A stretch of DNA of 64,000 bases from Pseudomonas syringae. GTDB lineage: Bacteria > Pseudomonadota > Gammaproteobacteria > Pseudomonadales > Pseudomonadaceae. The notes below the pieces were generated by a model. That model searched no databases. It saw only the letters and a list, made by a program, of their open reading frames with translations, and had not been told where the DNA came from. This document shows, in pieces, positions 44,984 through 53,458 of the stretch; the first letter of the stretch is position 1, and each line of letters starts with the position of its first letter. The stretch covers positions 1-64,000 of the forward strand of contig NZ_WKEQ01000014.1 in NCBI RefSeq assembly GCF_021605415.1, given 5' to 3'. The position numbers were made by a program, and so were the translations under genes.

Positions 44984-46338
44984 TCGCCGACCGGCGTGCG
45001 CATGGTGACGAACTCTTCGGCGGCCGTCGGGTGTACCCCGATGGTATCGTCGAAGTCGCCTTTGGTCGCGCCAGCCTTCAAGGCAATCGCCAAGCCCTGA
45101 ATGATTTCACCGGCATCCGGGCCGACCATGTGGCAACCCAGCACCTTGTCAGTCTTGGCGTCGACAACCAGTTTCATCAGCGTGCGCTCCTGACAGTCCG
45201 TCAGGGTCAATTTCATCGGGCGGAAGCGGCTTTCGAAGATGACGACTTCATGTCCGGCCGTGCGCGCCTCTTCTTCGGTCAATCCCACAGTCCCGATGTT
45301 CGGCAAGCTGAACACCGCTGTTGGAATCATCTTGTAATCCACTGGGCGATAGTGCTCCGGCTTGAACAGCCGCCGCGCCACCGCCATGCCTTCGGCCAAT
45401 GCCACCGGTGTGAGTTGCACGCGACCGATGACGTCGCCCAGGGCCAGAATCGAAGGCTCATCCGTCTGATACAAATCGTCGACTTTGACGAAGCCTTTTT
45501 CATCCAGCGTGACGCCGGTGTTTTCCAGCCCGAGGTTGTCCAGCATCGGGCGGCGACCCGTCGCATAGAACACGCAGTCGGCTTCAAGGGCGCGGCCATC
45601 CTTCAGCGTAGCTTTGAGGCTGCCGTCGGCCTGCTTGTCGATGCGCGCAATGTCGGCATTGAATTGCAAATCCATACCGCGCTTGGTCAGCTCTTCCTGC
45701 AGATGCTTACGCACCGAACCGTCAAAGCCCCGCAAGAACAGATCACCGCGGTACAGCAACGTCGTCTCGGCGCCCAGACCTTGAAAGATGCCGGCAAACT
45801 CCACGGCAATGTAACCACCGCCTACCACCAATACCCGCTTGGGCAGTTCTTTAAGGAAGAACGCCTCGTTGGAGCCGATCGCGTGCTCATGCCCGGGAAT
45901 TTCCGGGATCTGCGGCCAGCCACCCGTGGCAATCAGAATGTTTTTGGCGGTGAAGCGCTCACCATTGATCTCGACTTGATGCGGGTCGACGATCTTTGCG
46001 TGGCCCTCATGCAAGGTCACACCGCTGTTGACCAGCAGGTTGCGGTAGATGCCGTTGAGACGATTGATCTCACGATCCTTGTTGGCGATCAGGGTCGCCC
46101 AATCGAAATCGGCCTCGCCCAAGCTCCAGCCGAAACCTGATGCCTGCTCAAAGTCTTCGGCGAAATGCGCCCCATAGACCAACAGTTTTTTCGGCACGCA
46201 GCCGACGTTGACGCAAGTGCCTCCCAGGTAACGGCTCTCCGCCACAGCGACTTTCGCACCAAACCCGGCAGCAAAACGCGCAGCCCGCACACCGCCGGAA
46301 CCGGCGCCAATCACATAAAGGTCAAAATCGTAGGCCAT
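44980..46338 (-). CDS. gor: Glutathione reductase
   Basis: This 452-residue flavoprotein keeps glutathione reduced with NADPH. It carries the FAD motif [13 protein letters not shown] near residue 11, the redox-active [13 protein letters not shown] near 40-52, the NADPH motif [19 protein letters not shown] near 170-188, and the C-terminal catalytic [21 protein letters not shown] precedes the ATG. It is convergent with the KfrA-like gene and overlaps it by 4 nt. Together with gloA and ahpCF nearby it adds to a redox-defence block. Confidence 0.96.
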   Translation of the reverse strand: MAYDFDLYVIGAGSGGVRAARFAAGFGAKVAVAESRYLGGTCVNVGCVPKKLLVYGAHFAEDFEQASGFGWSLGEADFDWATLIANKDREINRLNGIYRNLLVNSGVTLHEGHAKIVDPHQVEINGERFTAKNILIATGGWPQIPEIPGHEHAIGSNEAFFLKELPKRVLVVGGGYIAVEFAGIFQGLGAETTLLYRGDLFLRGFDGSVRKHLQEELTKRGMDLQFNADIARIDKQADGSLKATLKDGRALEADCVFYATGRRPMLDNLGLENTGVTLDEKGFVKVDDLYQTDEPSILALGDVIGRVQLTPVALAEGMAVARRLFKPEHYRPVDYKMIPTAVFSLPNIGTVGLTEEEARTAGHEVVIFESRFRPMKLTLTDCQERTLMKLVVDAKTDKVLGCHMVGPDAGEIIQGLAIALKAGATKGDFDDTIGVHPTAAEEFVTMRTPVGD

Positions 46339-46420
46339 TTCAATCTCCTCGGCAGGCGATCAGCATACCCACAGATACAGCTTGGGCAAGCACTGCCGAT
46401 GGTTATGGGGGCGGAAAACG

Positions 46421-46446
46421 AAAAAGCCACCCGAAGGTGGCTTTTT
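46421..46446. terminator. Terminator between galU and gor
   Basis: AAAAAGCCACC, CGAA, GGTGGCTTTTT; a perfect stem with a T-run on both strands. Confidence 0.93.
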
Positions 46447-46468
46447 CATACAGTTCGATCAAGCGCTA

Positions 46469-47308
46469 TCAGTAAGCCTTGCCCGTCTTGTAGAAGTTTT
46501 CAAAGCAGAAGTTGGTCGCGTCGATGTAACCTTCAGCACCACCGCAATCGAAACGCTTGCCCTTGAACTTGTAGGCCATTACGCAGCCGTTCTGGGCTTG
46601 TTTCATCAGGGCATCGGTGATCTGGATTTCGCCACCCTTGCCTGGTTCGGTCTGTTCGATCAGGTCGAAAATGTCCGGAGTCAGGATGTAACGGCCGATG
46701 ATCGCCAAGTTCGACGGCGCGTCTTCCGGCTTCGGCTTCTCGACCATGCTGTGAACGCGGTAGATGTCGTCGCGGATCATTTCGCCTGCGATGACGCCGT
46801 ACTTGTTGGTTTCTTGAGGATCGACCTCTTGGATCGCAACGATCGAGCAACGGAACTGCTTGTACAGTTTGACCATCTGGGTCAGAACGCCATCGCCTTC
46901 CAGGTTGACGCAAAGGTCATCCGCGAGAACAACGGCGAACGGTTCGTCACCGATCAGCGGTCGACCGGTCAGAATGGCGTGGCCGAGGCCTTTCATTTCC
47001 GTCTGACGGGTGTAGGAGAAGGAGCACTCATCCAGCAGCTTGCGGATGCCGACCAGGTATTTTTCCTTGTCGGTGCCCTTGATCTGGTTTTCCAGCTCGT
47101 AGCTGATGTCGAAATGGTCTTCCAGAGCACGCTTACCACGACCGGTAACGATGGAGATCTCGGTCAATCCGGCATCCAGTGCTTCTTCAACGCCGTACTG
47201 GATCAGTGGCTTGTTTACCACCGGCAGCATTTCTTTGGGCATGGCTTTAGTCGCTGGCAGGAAGCGAGTACCGTAACCGGCTGCTGGGAACAAGCATTTC
47301 TTGATCAT
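46469..47308 (-). CDS. galU: UTP-glucose-1-phosphate uridylyltransferase
   Basis: This 279-residue nucleotidyltransferase makes UDP-glucose for lipopolysaccharide core, exopolysaccharide and trehalose pathways. The start MIKKCLFPAAGYGTRFLPATK carries the nucleotide-binding motif, followed by MLPVVNKPLIQYGVEEA, FAVVLADDLCV and the C-terminal KGKRFDCGGAEGYIDATN. AAGGA lies before the ATG. It is transcribed alone and ends at a clear terminator before gor. Confidence 0.97.
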   Translation of the reverse strand: MIKKCLFPAAGYGTRFLPATKAMPKEMLPVVNKPLIQYGVEEALDAGLTEISIVTGRGKRALEDHFDISYELENQIKGTDKEKYLVGIRKLLDECSFSYTRQTEMKGLGHAILTGRPLIGDEPFAVVLADDLCVNLEGDGVLTQMVKLYKQFRCSIVAIQEVDPQETNKYGVIAGEMIRDDIYRVHSMVEKPKPEDAPSNLAIIGRYILTPDIFDLIEQTEPGKGGEIQITDALMKQAQNGCVMAYKFKGKRFDCGGAEGYIDATNFCFENFYKTGKAY

Positions 47309-47565
47309 ATAAGTCCTTGAAAAGGCTGTGTGTACGAGTTTCGGCGAAGTCTAATCAGGCGGCGTGCACCTTACAATGCCCCGCGCTGGCTAACCGATGC
47401 CATCATAGAGAAATAATCCTGCTGATAGTTCCGCTGATGTTTCGACATCAACAAAAGCGAGCATTCCAAGACGCTGGCAAACCGTACCACCATACGCTCA
47501 TCTGCCCCTGTTGCGAGCATTTGCCGCTATCATGGCGCATTCGATCCAACCGACAGGACAAACAG

Positions 47566-47754
47566 ATGGCCGCTACAAAGATCGTCAACGGGTATTTGGT
47601 CAACAAGATGAAAGATGGCCAATGGAATCTCACCACCTCCAATGGCGAACACATTGCCGGGCCATTCCCTACCGAAGCAATGGCTGCCGAAGTCGCAGCA
47701 GTGTTCTCGGACACCCCGGCTGCGCCAAAGCGCCGGGGCAAGGATCAAGACTGA
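47566..47754 (+). CDS. Conserved small hypothetical protein
   Basis: This 62-residue protein begins MAATKIVNGYLVNKMKDGQW and continues with SNGEHIAGPFPTEAMAAEVA and a basic tail PAAPKRRGKDQD. ACAGG lies upstream of the ATG. The longer open frame that begins at 47317 was rejected because it overlaps the galU promoter and has no ribosome site. A terminator follows directly. The function is unknown; the fold may be a small beta-sheet protein. Confidence 0.7.
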   Translation: MAATKIVNGYLVNKMKDGQWNLTTSNGEHIAGPFPTEAMAAEVAAVFSDTPAAPKRRGKDQD

Positions 47755-47771
47755 TCCTTAGCATCAATCAG

Positions 47772-47799
47772 AGCCCTGCCATCGCGCAGGGCTTTTTTT
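47772..47799. terminator. Rho-independent terminator
   Basis: AGCCCTGC and GCAGGGCT pair around CATCGC, followed by eight T. Confidence 0.93.
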
Positions 47800-47890
47800 G
47801 TCTGAATGCAAACAGTCGTGGCCAATCGCTATAACCTTTTCACACTGGCGCTGTCAGAGCGTGTAGCCCTTTCCCCTTGAAGACAACTTT

Positions 47891-48187
47891 ATGATCAGTC
47901 ACAACATGAATCGAATCCTGCCACTGCTCGCGGTTCTGGCCCTGAGTGGCTGCGCGACCTCTCAGACGACCTATCTGAACAACGGCGAACAAGGCCTGAG
48001 CATTGAGTGCTCCGGCGAAGCGAACTCTTGGGCAAGCTGCTACGAGAAGGCCGAAGCCTCATGTGCGGGCACCGGTTACCGCATCGTCGGCACAGATGGC
48101 ACCCCGGCCCCTGAGGAAAGCGACAAGACCTTGGGCGTCGACGTCGGTAACTACAAAACCCGCAGCGTCGTCGTGGTGTGCAAATAG
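47891..48187 (+). CDS. Small lipoprotein with paired cysteines
   Basis: This 98-residue protein has a lipobox LSGC at about residues 18-21. The mature chain starts CATSQTTYLNNGEQGLSIEC and has further Cys in ASCYEKAEASC and VVVCK, probably two disulfides. The YNGxxGxxIxCSG pattern with Cys-rich ending is familiar from small Pseudomonas lipoproteins of unknown role. Either M1 or the M six residues on may be the start. It is convergent with the gene at 48190, with no room for a terminator between them. Confidence 0.8.
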   Translation: MISHNMNRILPLLAVLALSGCATSQTTYLNNGEQGLSIECSGEANSWASCYEKAEASCAGTGYRIVGTDGTPAPEESDKTLGVDVGNYKTRSVVVVCK

Positions 48188-48189
48188 GC

Positions 48190-48420
48190 TTACATGTGAA
48201 TTTCGGCGAACTTGATGCCCAGACCCCGAACGACTTCGATCAAATCATCCAGTCTGCCGAAAGACTCAACCTCATCGTTATCGTCCACCAGAAAGTAGCT
48301 GCGGCCTGCACTCTTTTTGAAGAATACGATCCACTCGCCCGAATTCGCCGGATTCTGGATCACGTGGGTCGCGGTGATCAGCCCTTCTGAATGTCGCTCC
48401 CGTACTTGCTCTCGCTTCAT
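48190..48420 (-). CDS. Conserved small hypothetical protein
   Basis: This 76-residue protein begins MKREQVRERHSEGLITATHV and continues with WIVFFKKSAGRSYFLVDD, VESFGRLDDLIEVVRGLGIK and FAEIHM. It is soluble, without Cys. The alternating strands and final helix suggest a small alpha/beta fold. I do not recognise a domain with certainty. The stop comes 3 nt after the stop of the convergent lipoprotein gene. The ATG is preceded by GGAGCAGTAG. Confidence 0.7.
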   Translation of the reverse strand: MKREQVRERHSEGLITATHVIQNPANSGEWIVFFKKSAGRSYFLVDDNDEVESFGRLDDLIEVVRGLGIKFAEIHM

Positions 48421-48440
48421 CTACTGCTCCCTGAATGACA

Positions 48441-48469
48441 ATGCCGTCAAAGCATGACTTTGACGGCAT
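48441..48469. terminator. Perfect 12-bp stem hairpin
   Basis: ATGCCGTCAAAG and CTTTGACGGCAT pair around CATGA. It follows the lipoprotein gene ending at 48487 (minus strand) and precedes the gene starting at 48420. No strong T-run is present. Confidence 0.65.
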
Positions 48470-48486
48470 CTAACGGCCGCATTCTA

Positions 48487-48843
48487 TCAGCCCGAAATGC
48501 ACGCCGTGGCGGCATTGGGCACATCCTTGGGACGAAGCGGCACATTGGAAATACGCTCGTGCAGCTTGATGCTGCTGCCGCCGGAGCGGTCTTCGATGTC
48601 GAAAACGGCAGCAGGACCGGAAGAAAGCTTCTGCGGAACGATGACTCGTACGCCATCCTTATGCGACTCGATCTGCAAGGCGCCACGGCTGGCGGCCAGT
48701 TTTTCGGTCAGGCACTGAGCATATTCATGGGGCTTCTTGCCGGAGATCACGTTCATAGTGGGCAAGGTTTCATTGATTTCCGTAACGCTTGCGCAACCAC
48801 TCATTGCCAATACGACTGGCAGGCATGCCACACCCCACTTCAT
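48487..48843 (-). CDS. Small lipoprotein
   Basis: This 118-residue protein starts MKWGVACLPVVLAMSGCASV with lipobox MSGC, so it should be processed at that Cys. The mature part includes NVISGKKPHEYAQCLTEKL and AVFDIEDRSGGSSIKLHER, and ends near ACISG. GGAGG lies 6 nt before the ATG at 48843; a longer frame 20 codons upstream was rejected. I recognise no named domain. It may be an outer-membrane-facing small protein of unknown role. Confidence 0.8.
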   Translation of the reverse strand: MKWGVACLPVVLAMSGCASVTEINETLPTMNVISGKKPHEYAQCLTEKLAASRGALQIESHKDGVRVIVPQKLSSGPAAVFDIEDRSGGSSIKLHERISNVPLRPKDVPNAATACISG

Positions 48844-49055
48844 ATAAAACCTCCGATAAAGACCCTCGGACAGCACGACGGCCGTTTTTCTCCGAAGGTT
48901 CACTGCATTTATCGCGCATCGAGGCGCGAATAAGCGCTTTAAATTATGAATCCAGCGTGACTCGGCCGGATATTAACCCGTACAGGCTGATAAACTCGCG
49001 CCATTCGACACGCTATCGATTTGATTTTGTAGAAAAAGCCCTTCTGGAGGCGCCC

Positions 49056-49358
49056 ATGAAATTCATCCACCAACGCGAGCACCTCAACGAAGACGACATC
49101 GTCGTCATCCAATGCTCGCAAACCTGCAACATCCGTCTGATGAACGACGCCAACTTCCGCAGTTTCAAAAATGGCGGTCGTCACACTTACCATGGCGGTG
49201 CATTCGACACCTTCCCGGCCCGCATTACTGCACCGAGCACCGGTTTCTGGAACATCACCATCGACACCGTCAACCGGCGCGCCATCAGCGTCACGCGCAA
49301 GCCGACCCTGACGCACTCGATCAAGATCATTCGCCGTTCCAGCACCAAGCTCAGCTGA
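49056..49358 (+). CDS. DUF1883 protein
   Basis: This 100-residue protein begins MKFIHQREHLNEDDIVVIQC, then NIRLMNDANFRSFKNGGRHTYHGG, then PSTGFWNITIDTV. It matches the DUF1883 family by memory, small stand-alone beta-rich proteins also seen next to TIR or other signalling domains. The function is unknown. GGAGG lies 6 nt upstream of the ATG, so upstream in-frame codons were not used. A 56-codon gene follows 31 nt later in the same direction and may be in the same transcript. Confidence 0.8.
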   Translation: MKFIHQREHLNEDDIVVIQCSQTCNIRLMNDANFRSFKNGGRHTYHGGAFDTFPARITAPSTGFWNITIDTVNRRAISVTRKPTLTHSIKIIRRSSTKLS

Positions 49359-49389
49359 ATCGCGCTCAACGCACACAGGTATCATCACC

Positions 49390-49560
49390 GTGGCCCAAAC
49401 GACCAAATACGTGATCAAGTACAAACTCAATGGCGAGCGCCGTTTCGAGTTCGCCCAACTGGAAAACGGCACGGCAGAAGAAGCCAAAGCCGCGCTGGAT
49501 GCCTTGCATGGCCAAAGCGATGACGTGATCAGCGACATCAGTGTCAGCAAAGCCCTTTAA
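49390..49560 (+). CDS. Short conserved-looking protein, GTG start
   Basis: This 56-residue protein begins MAQTTKYVIKYKLNGERRFE, continues FAQLENGTAEEAKAALDALH and ends DDVISDISVSKAL. The start is GTG with AGGT upstream. The frame shows normal high-GC codon use, with G or C in most third positions, which supports real coding. It has two beta strands and an amphipathic helix. It follows the DUF1883 gene at close distance. The function is unknown. Confidence 0.6.
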   Translation: MAQTTKYVIKYKLNGERRFEFAQLENGTAEEAKAALDALHGQSDDVISDISVSKAL

Positions 49561-49683
49561 TCGCCTCACCCTTTGAATATCCGCTGCGCCTGTGGCAAGT
49601 TCGACCGCAAGCAGCGGAGTGTTCCGGCCCTCCTCGTCGACCAGACTGCCCGCCTCGACCTTGAGTCAAGGAGCCAGCCAATC

Positions 49684-50394
49684 ATGTCCCATCCCACCAA
49701 TCCTCTCGATTCGCTCGATTGGGCCAGCCTGAACGATCAGTTGAATCAGCAAGGCTGCGCCGTCATCCGGGCGCTGTTACCGCCCGAAGCCTGCGACCGG
49801 CTTAGCGCGTTGTATCCGCAAAGCGAGCCATTTCGCTCGCAGGTCGTCATGGGGCGTCATGGATTCGGTCGTGGTGAGTACAAGTATTTCCGCTATCCAC
49901 TGCCGGCGCTGGTGCAACGATTACGCACGGCGCTGTATTCGCATCTCGTGCCGCTCGCCAACCGCTGGTACGAAAGGATGACATTGCAGGAACGTTTCCC
50001 GGCGCAACACGCTGATTTCCTCGAGCAATGCAAAGCCGCCGGTCAGCAACGTCCTACGCCGCTGTTGCTGCAATACGGCCCGCAGGACTACAACTGTCTG
50101 CATCAGGATCTGTACGGTGAACACGTTTTCCCGTTGCAAGTGGCGATTCTTCTGTCAGAGCCTGACCAGGATTTCAGCGGAGGCGAGTTCGTATTGACGG
50201 AACAGCGGCCACGCAGGCAATCGCGCCCGATGGTGGTAGGCCTGAAAAAAGGCGACGCGCTGATCTTCGCCGTCAATCAGCGGCCGGTCAAAGGCCTGCG
50301 CGGCGATTATCGCGTGACCATGCGCCACGGCGTCAGTCGCTTGCACAGCGGCAATCGGCATACGCTGGGCATCATTTTCCACGACGCACTGTGA
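49684..50394 (+). CDS. 2OG-Fe(II) oxygenase (prolyl-hydroxylase-like)
   Basis: This 236-residue dioxygenase of the double-stranded beta-helix fold has its iron triad as HQD in CLHQDLYGEH near residue 139 and His in TMRHGVSRLH near 215. The 2-oxoglutarate-binding Arg lies about ten residues later. An N-terminal QQGCAVIRALLPPEAC fits the prolyl 4-hydroxylase-like group. Its stop directly abuts the alkB gene, forming a two-gene unit with another 2OG oxygenase and with ada downstream. The context suggests a role in alkylation or oxidative repair, but the substrate is unknown. Confidence 0.85.
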   Translation: MSHPTNPLDSLDWASLNDQLNQQGCAVIRALLPPEACDRLSALYPQSEPFRSQVVMGRHGFGRGEYKYFRYPLPALVQRLRTALYSHLVPLANRWYERMTLQERFPAQHADFLEQCKAAGQQRPTPLLLQYGPQDYNCLHQDLYGEHVFPLQVAILLSEPDQDFSGGEFVLTEQRPRRQSRPMVVGLKKGDALIFAVNQRPVKGLRGDYRVTMRHGVSRLHSGNRHTLGIIFHDAL

Positions 50395-50399
50395 CGAGT

Positions 50400-51065
50400 A
50401 TGCAACCGAGCACTTTTGATCTGTTCGCAGAGAACGAAACCGAGCAAGACCCGCGCAATGAGCAGATTGGCGAACAATCTTGGGTGTTGCGTGGCTTCGC
50501 CCTGCCCTGCATGGATCTGCTGTTGCCGGCATTGAAAGATGTTCTGCAGCACAGTTGCTCGCGTCACATGGTCACCCCCGGCGGCTTCAGCATGTCGGTC
50601 GCCACCAGCAGTTGCGGCGACCTGGGCTGGGTCACCGATCGCAGCGGCTATCGCTATTCGACTGTTGATCCTTTGACCGGTTCTCGCTGGCCAACGATGC
50701 CGGGTGTATTCGCCAAACTGGCGCAGGACGCAGCACGAGTCGCGGGATTCCCCGACTTTGCAGCCGATTCCTGCCTGATCAACCGCTATCTTCCCGGTGC
50801 CAAGATGTCGCTACATCAGGACAAAGACGAAAAGGACTACGGCTTACCGATCATTTCCCTGTCACTGGGCTTGCCGGCAATGTTCCTGTTTGGCGGCTTC
50901 GCACGCGGCGACAAGAGCCAGCGCATTCCCTTGTTGCACGGCGACATGGTGGTCTGGGGTGGGGTCGACCGGCTACGCTTTCATGGCGTGCTGCCGATCA
51001 AGCCGGGCCATCATCCACGACTTGGCGAGCAGCGCATCAACCTGACATTTCGCAAGGCCGGATAA
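50400..51065 (+). CDS. alkB: Alpha-ketoglutarate-dependent DNA dealkylase AlkB
   Basis: This 221-residue enzyme removes 1-methyladenine and 3-methylcytosine by oxidation. Motifs follow E. coli AlkB closely: MVTPGGFSMSVA near residues 55-66, GWVTDRSGYRYS, DSCLINRYLPGAKMSLHQDKDE with the iron-ligand His and Asp near 130-136, SLGLPAMFLFGG, and the C-terminal GEQRINLTFRKAG with the 2-oxoglutarate Arg. A GTG at 50391 overlapping the previous stop (GTGA) is the alternative start. It lies upstream of ada, as expected for an adaptive-response set. Confidence 0.95.
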   Translation: MQPSTFDLFAENETEQDPRNEQIGEQSWVLRGFALPCMDLLLPALKDVLQHSCSRHMVTPGGFSMSVATSSCGDLGWVTDRSGYRYSTVDPLTGSRWPTMPGVFAKLAQDAARVAGFPDFAADSCLINRYLPGAKMSLHQDKDEKDYGLPIISLSLGLPAMFLFGGFARGDKSQRIPLLHGDMVVWGGVDRLRFHGVLPIKPGHHPRLGEQRINLTFRKAG

Positions 51066-51150
51066 TCGATGAGTTTGACCGCAAGGCCCGGAGTGTTGCG
51101 CTGGACGCCGCCGGTTAACCTGACTGAAACAGGTCAATGGACGCTCTGCA

Positions 51151-52227
51151 ATGAAAACGCTCTCGACGCTCAACACTGAAGATGATCCACGCTGGGCCGC
51201 AGTCGTTGCCCGCGACGCGCAAGCCGACGGGCAGTTTGTGTACGCAGTGAAAACCACCGGTGTCTATTGCCGCCCAAGCAGTCTGTCGCGTTTGCCAAAG
51301 CCGAAAAACGTCGAGTTTTTCGACAGCGCCCAAGCGGCAGAAGCGGCGGGTTACCGCCCGAGCAAACGTGCCGGGAAGGATCAGAGCGACATCAACGCGC
51401 AACACGCCGCGACAGTTGCGGCGGCCTGCCGACAAATCGAGTCCGCCGAAACATTGCCACCCTTGAGCCAACTGGCCGACTCGGCAGGCCTGAGCCCATT
51501 CCATTTCCACCGGATCTTCAAAACCGTGACCGGCCTGACGCCGAAAGGTTATGGCGCGGCTCATCGCTCACGCAAAGTTCGCGAACGCCTGGCCAATGGC
51601 AACTCGGTGACTGACGCTTTATATGAGGCAGGTTTCAATTCCAACAGTCGCTTCTACGAAACGGCCGATCACTTGCTGGGCATGAAACCCACGGATTATC
51701 GTGCTGCGGGACAAAACAACGACATTCGTTTTGCCGTCGGTCAATGTTCACTCGGCGCGATTCTGGTCGCGCAAAGCGAACGCGGCGTCTGCGCAATTCT
51801 GCTGGGTGACGATCCGCATCAACTGGTGTGCGACCTGCAGGATCAGTTCCGCCGGGCGAACCTGATCGGCGCCGATGGCGGTTTCGAGCAATTGATCGCC
51901 CGGGTTGTCGGGTTCATCGAAGCGCCCGCGCTCGGCCTGGATTTGCCGCTGGACGTTCGCGGCACGGCGTTTCAGGAACGTGTCTGGCAGGCGTTGCGCA
52001 ACATTCCGATTGGCAGCACCGCCAGCTACGCCGACATCGCCCATAGCATCGGCTCGCCCAACGCCGTGCGCGCGGTCGCCCAGGCCTGCGGCGCAAACAA
52101 GCTGGCGGTGGCCATCCCTTGCCATCGCGTGGTGCGCAGCGACGGCAACCTGTCAGGCTATCGCTGGGGCGTGGAGCGCAAACGCCAGTTGCTGGAGCGC
52201 GAGATCAGCCTGGATATCAGCGATTGA
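51151..52227 (+). CDS. ada: Ada-like O6-methylguanine-DNA methyltransferase with degenerate zinc site
   Basis: This 358-residue three-domain protein has an N-Ada domain (1-78), AraC-type helix-turn-helix (about 90-180) and a C-terminal O6-alkylguanine methyltransferase. The C-terminal acceptor is Cys324 in IPCHRVVR and is intact, and the AraC part is intact. In the N-Ada domain the acceptor-like Cys40 in GVYCRPSS remains. The other three zinc ligands of E. coli Ada (C42, C69, C72) are Ser44, Ser71 and Ala74 here. The methyl-phosphotriester sensor should therefore not bind zinc. The gene overlaps the convergent AcuI-like gene by 11 nt. Confidence 0.9.
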   Translation: MKTLSTLNTEDDPRWAAVVARDAQADGQFVYAVKTTGVYCRPSSLSRLPKPKNVEFFDSAQAAEAAGYRPSKRAGKDQSDINAQHAATVAAACRQIESAETLPPLSQLADSAGLSPFHFHRIFKTVTGLTPKGYGAAHRSRKVRERLANGNSVTDALYEAGFNSNSRFYETADHLLGMKPTDYRAAGQNNDIRFAVGQCSLGAILVAQSERGVCAILLGDDPHQLVCDLQDQFRRANLIGADGGFEQLIARVVGFIEAPALGLDLPLDVRGTAFQERVWQALRNIPIGSTASYADIAHSIGSPNAVRAVAQACGANKLAVAIPCHRVVRSDGNLSGYRWGVERKRQLLEREISLDISD

Positions 52228-53200
52228 CGTCAACGACAACCCGGCCGCGCAGCTTCCCGGCGAGCAACTGCTGCGCAGCCTCGAGGGTTTCGCTCAGGGC
52301 GATTTCCCGGCTGATCAGCGGCAGCAAATCTAAATCGAGGTCTTTCGCCAGGCGATCCCAGGCTTGTATCCGGCGGGCTTTGGGCTGGGTCACGCTGTTA
52401 ATGCCGGCCAAGGTCACGCCACGCAGAATGAATGGCGCGACCGATGCCGGGAAATCCATGCCTTGTGCCAGACCGCACGCGGCGACGGTGCCGTTTGCAC
52501 GCGTGCTCGCGCAAGCGTTGGCCAAGGTGTGGCTGCCGACCGAGTCGATGACGGCGGCCCAGCGCTCCTTGGCCAGAGGCTTGCCCGGTTCGGACAACGT
52601 TGCACGATCGATGATCTCGCTTGCGCCCAGTTGCGTCAGGTAATCGTGCTCCGAAACCCGACCGGTCGACGCCACCACGCGATAGCCCAGTCTGTTCAGC
52701 AGGGCGATGGCAAAACTGCCAACACCACCGTTGGCGCCCGTGACCAACACCTCGCCCTGCTCCGGAGTCACACCATTGTGTTCCAGCGCCAGAATGCACA
52801 GCATCGCCGTGTAGCCGGCGGTGCCGATCGCCATGGATTGCGCAGCGGTGAAGGCTTTGGGTAGCGCAATAAGCCAGTCACCCTTCAATCGCGCCTTCTG
52901 CGCCAGGCCGCCCCAGTGGCTTTCACCGACACCCCAACCGTTTAGCAACACCTGATCGCCGACGTTGTAGTCGGCGTGCGAGCTCGCCTCCACAGTGCCC
53001 GCCAGGTCGATCCCCGGCACCATCGGAAACTGGCGCACCACGGGACTGCTGCCAGTGATCGCGAGGCCATCCTTGAAATTCAACGTGCTGTAGGCAACAC
53101 GCACCGTCACGTCACCTTCCGGCAGTTTGTCGTCGCTGATCGGCTGCAAACTGGCCCGGTAACCGCTGTCGTCTTTTTCAATCAAGATGCCGTTGAACAT
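52217..53200 (-). CDS. acuI: AcuI/YhdH-type acrylyl-CoA reductase, MDR family
   Basis: This 327-residue zinc-independent medium-chain reductase has AYSTLNFKDGLAITG near residue 36, FPMVPGIDLAGTV near 58, GTAGYTAMLCILALEHNG near 126 and the nucleotide-binding VTGANGGVGSFAI near 152. These are the AcuI/YhdH signatures. AcuI reduces acryloyl-CoA with NADPH. It is transcribed alone. The first 258 bases upstream are divergent from nitronate monooxygenase. The symbol is by family resemblance, since several YhdH-like paralogues exist in Pseudomonas. Confidence 0.85.
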   Translation of the reverse strand: MFNGILIEKDDSGYRASLQPISDDKLPEGDVTVRVAYSTLNFKDGLAITGSSPVVRQFPMVPGIDLAGTVEASSHADYNVGDQVLLNGWGVGESHWGGLAQKARLKGDWLIALPKAFTAAQSMAIGTAGYTAMLCILALEHNGVTPEQGEVLVTGANGGVGSFAIALLNRLGYRVVASTGRVSEHDYLTQLGASEIIDRATLSEPGKPLAKERWAAVIDSVGSHTLANACASTRANGTVAACGLAQGMDFPASVAPFILRGVTLAGINSVTQPKARRIQAWDRLAKDLDLDLLPLISREIALSETLEAAQQLLAGKLRGRVVVDVNR

Positions 53201-53458
53201 GAGCGCTCCTCAGTGTGTTTTTCAGGTTTGCGTGCAGTCGAAATAACATAAAGCAACCCATCGCCCTACCCGACTTTCCGCTAAATGCCGAATTCGCCGG
53301 TTGATTCTCCGAAGCCGCCCGTGTCTTCAGGATTGAGGCCGCCGGATTGAATCTACGTTGACGAGGAGATTTGTATCCCGGCTGGCCTCCATCCAGGATT
53401 GCTGTTAAAAAACGCCTCTACCGTCCCTGCCCTGTTCTGTCGTCGGAGAAGCTTGACC

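Noticed and set aside
45031..46140. 369-codon frame antisense to gor
   Set aside because: Shadow of gor; the translation has no recognisable domain.
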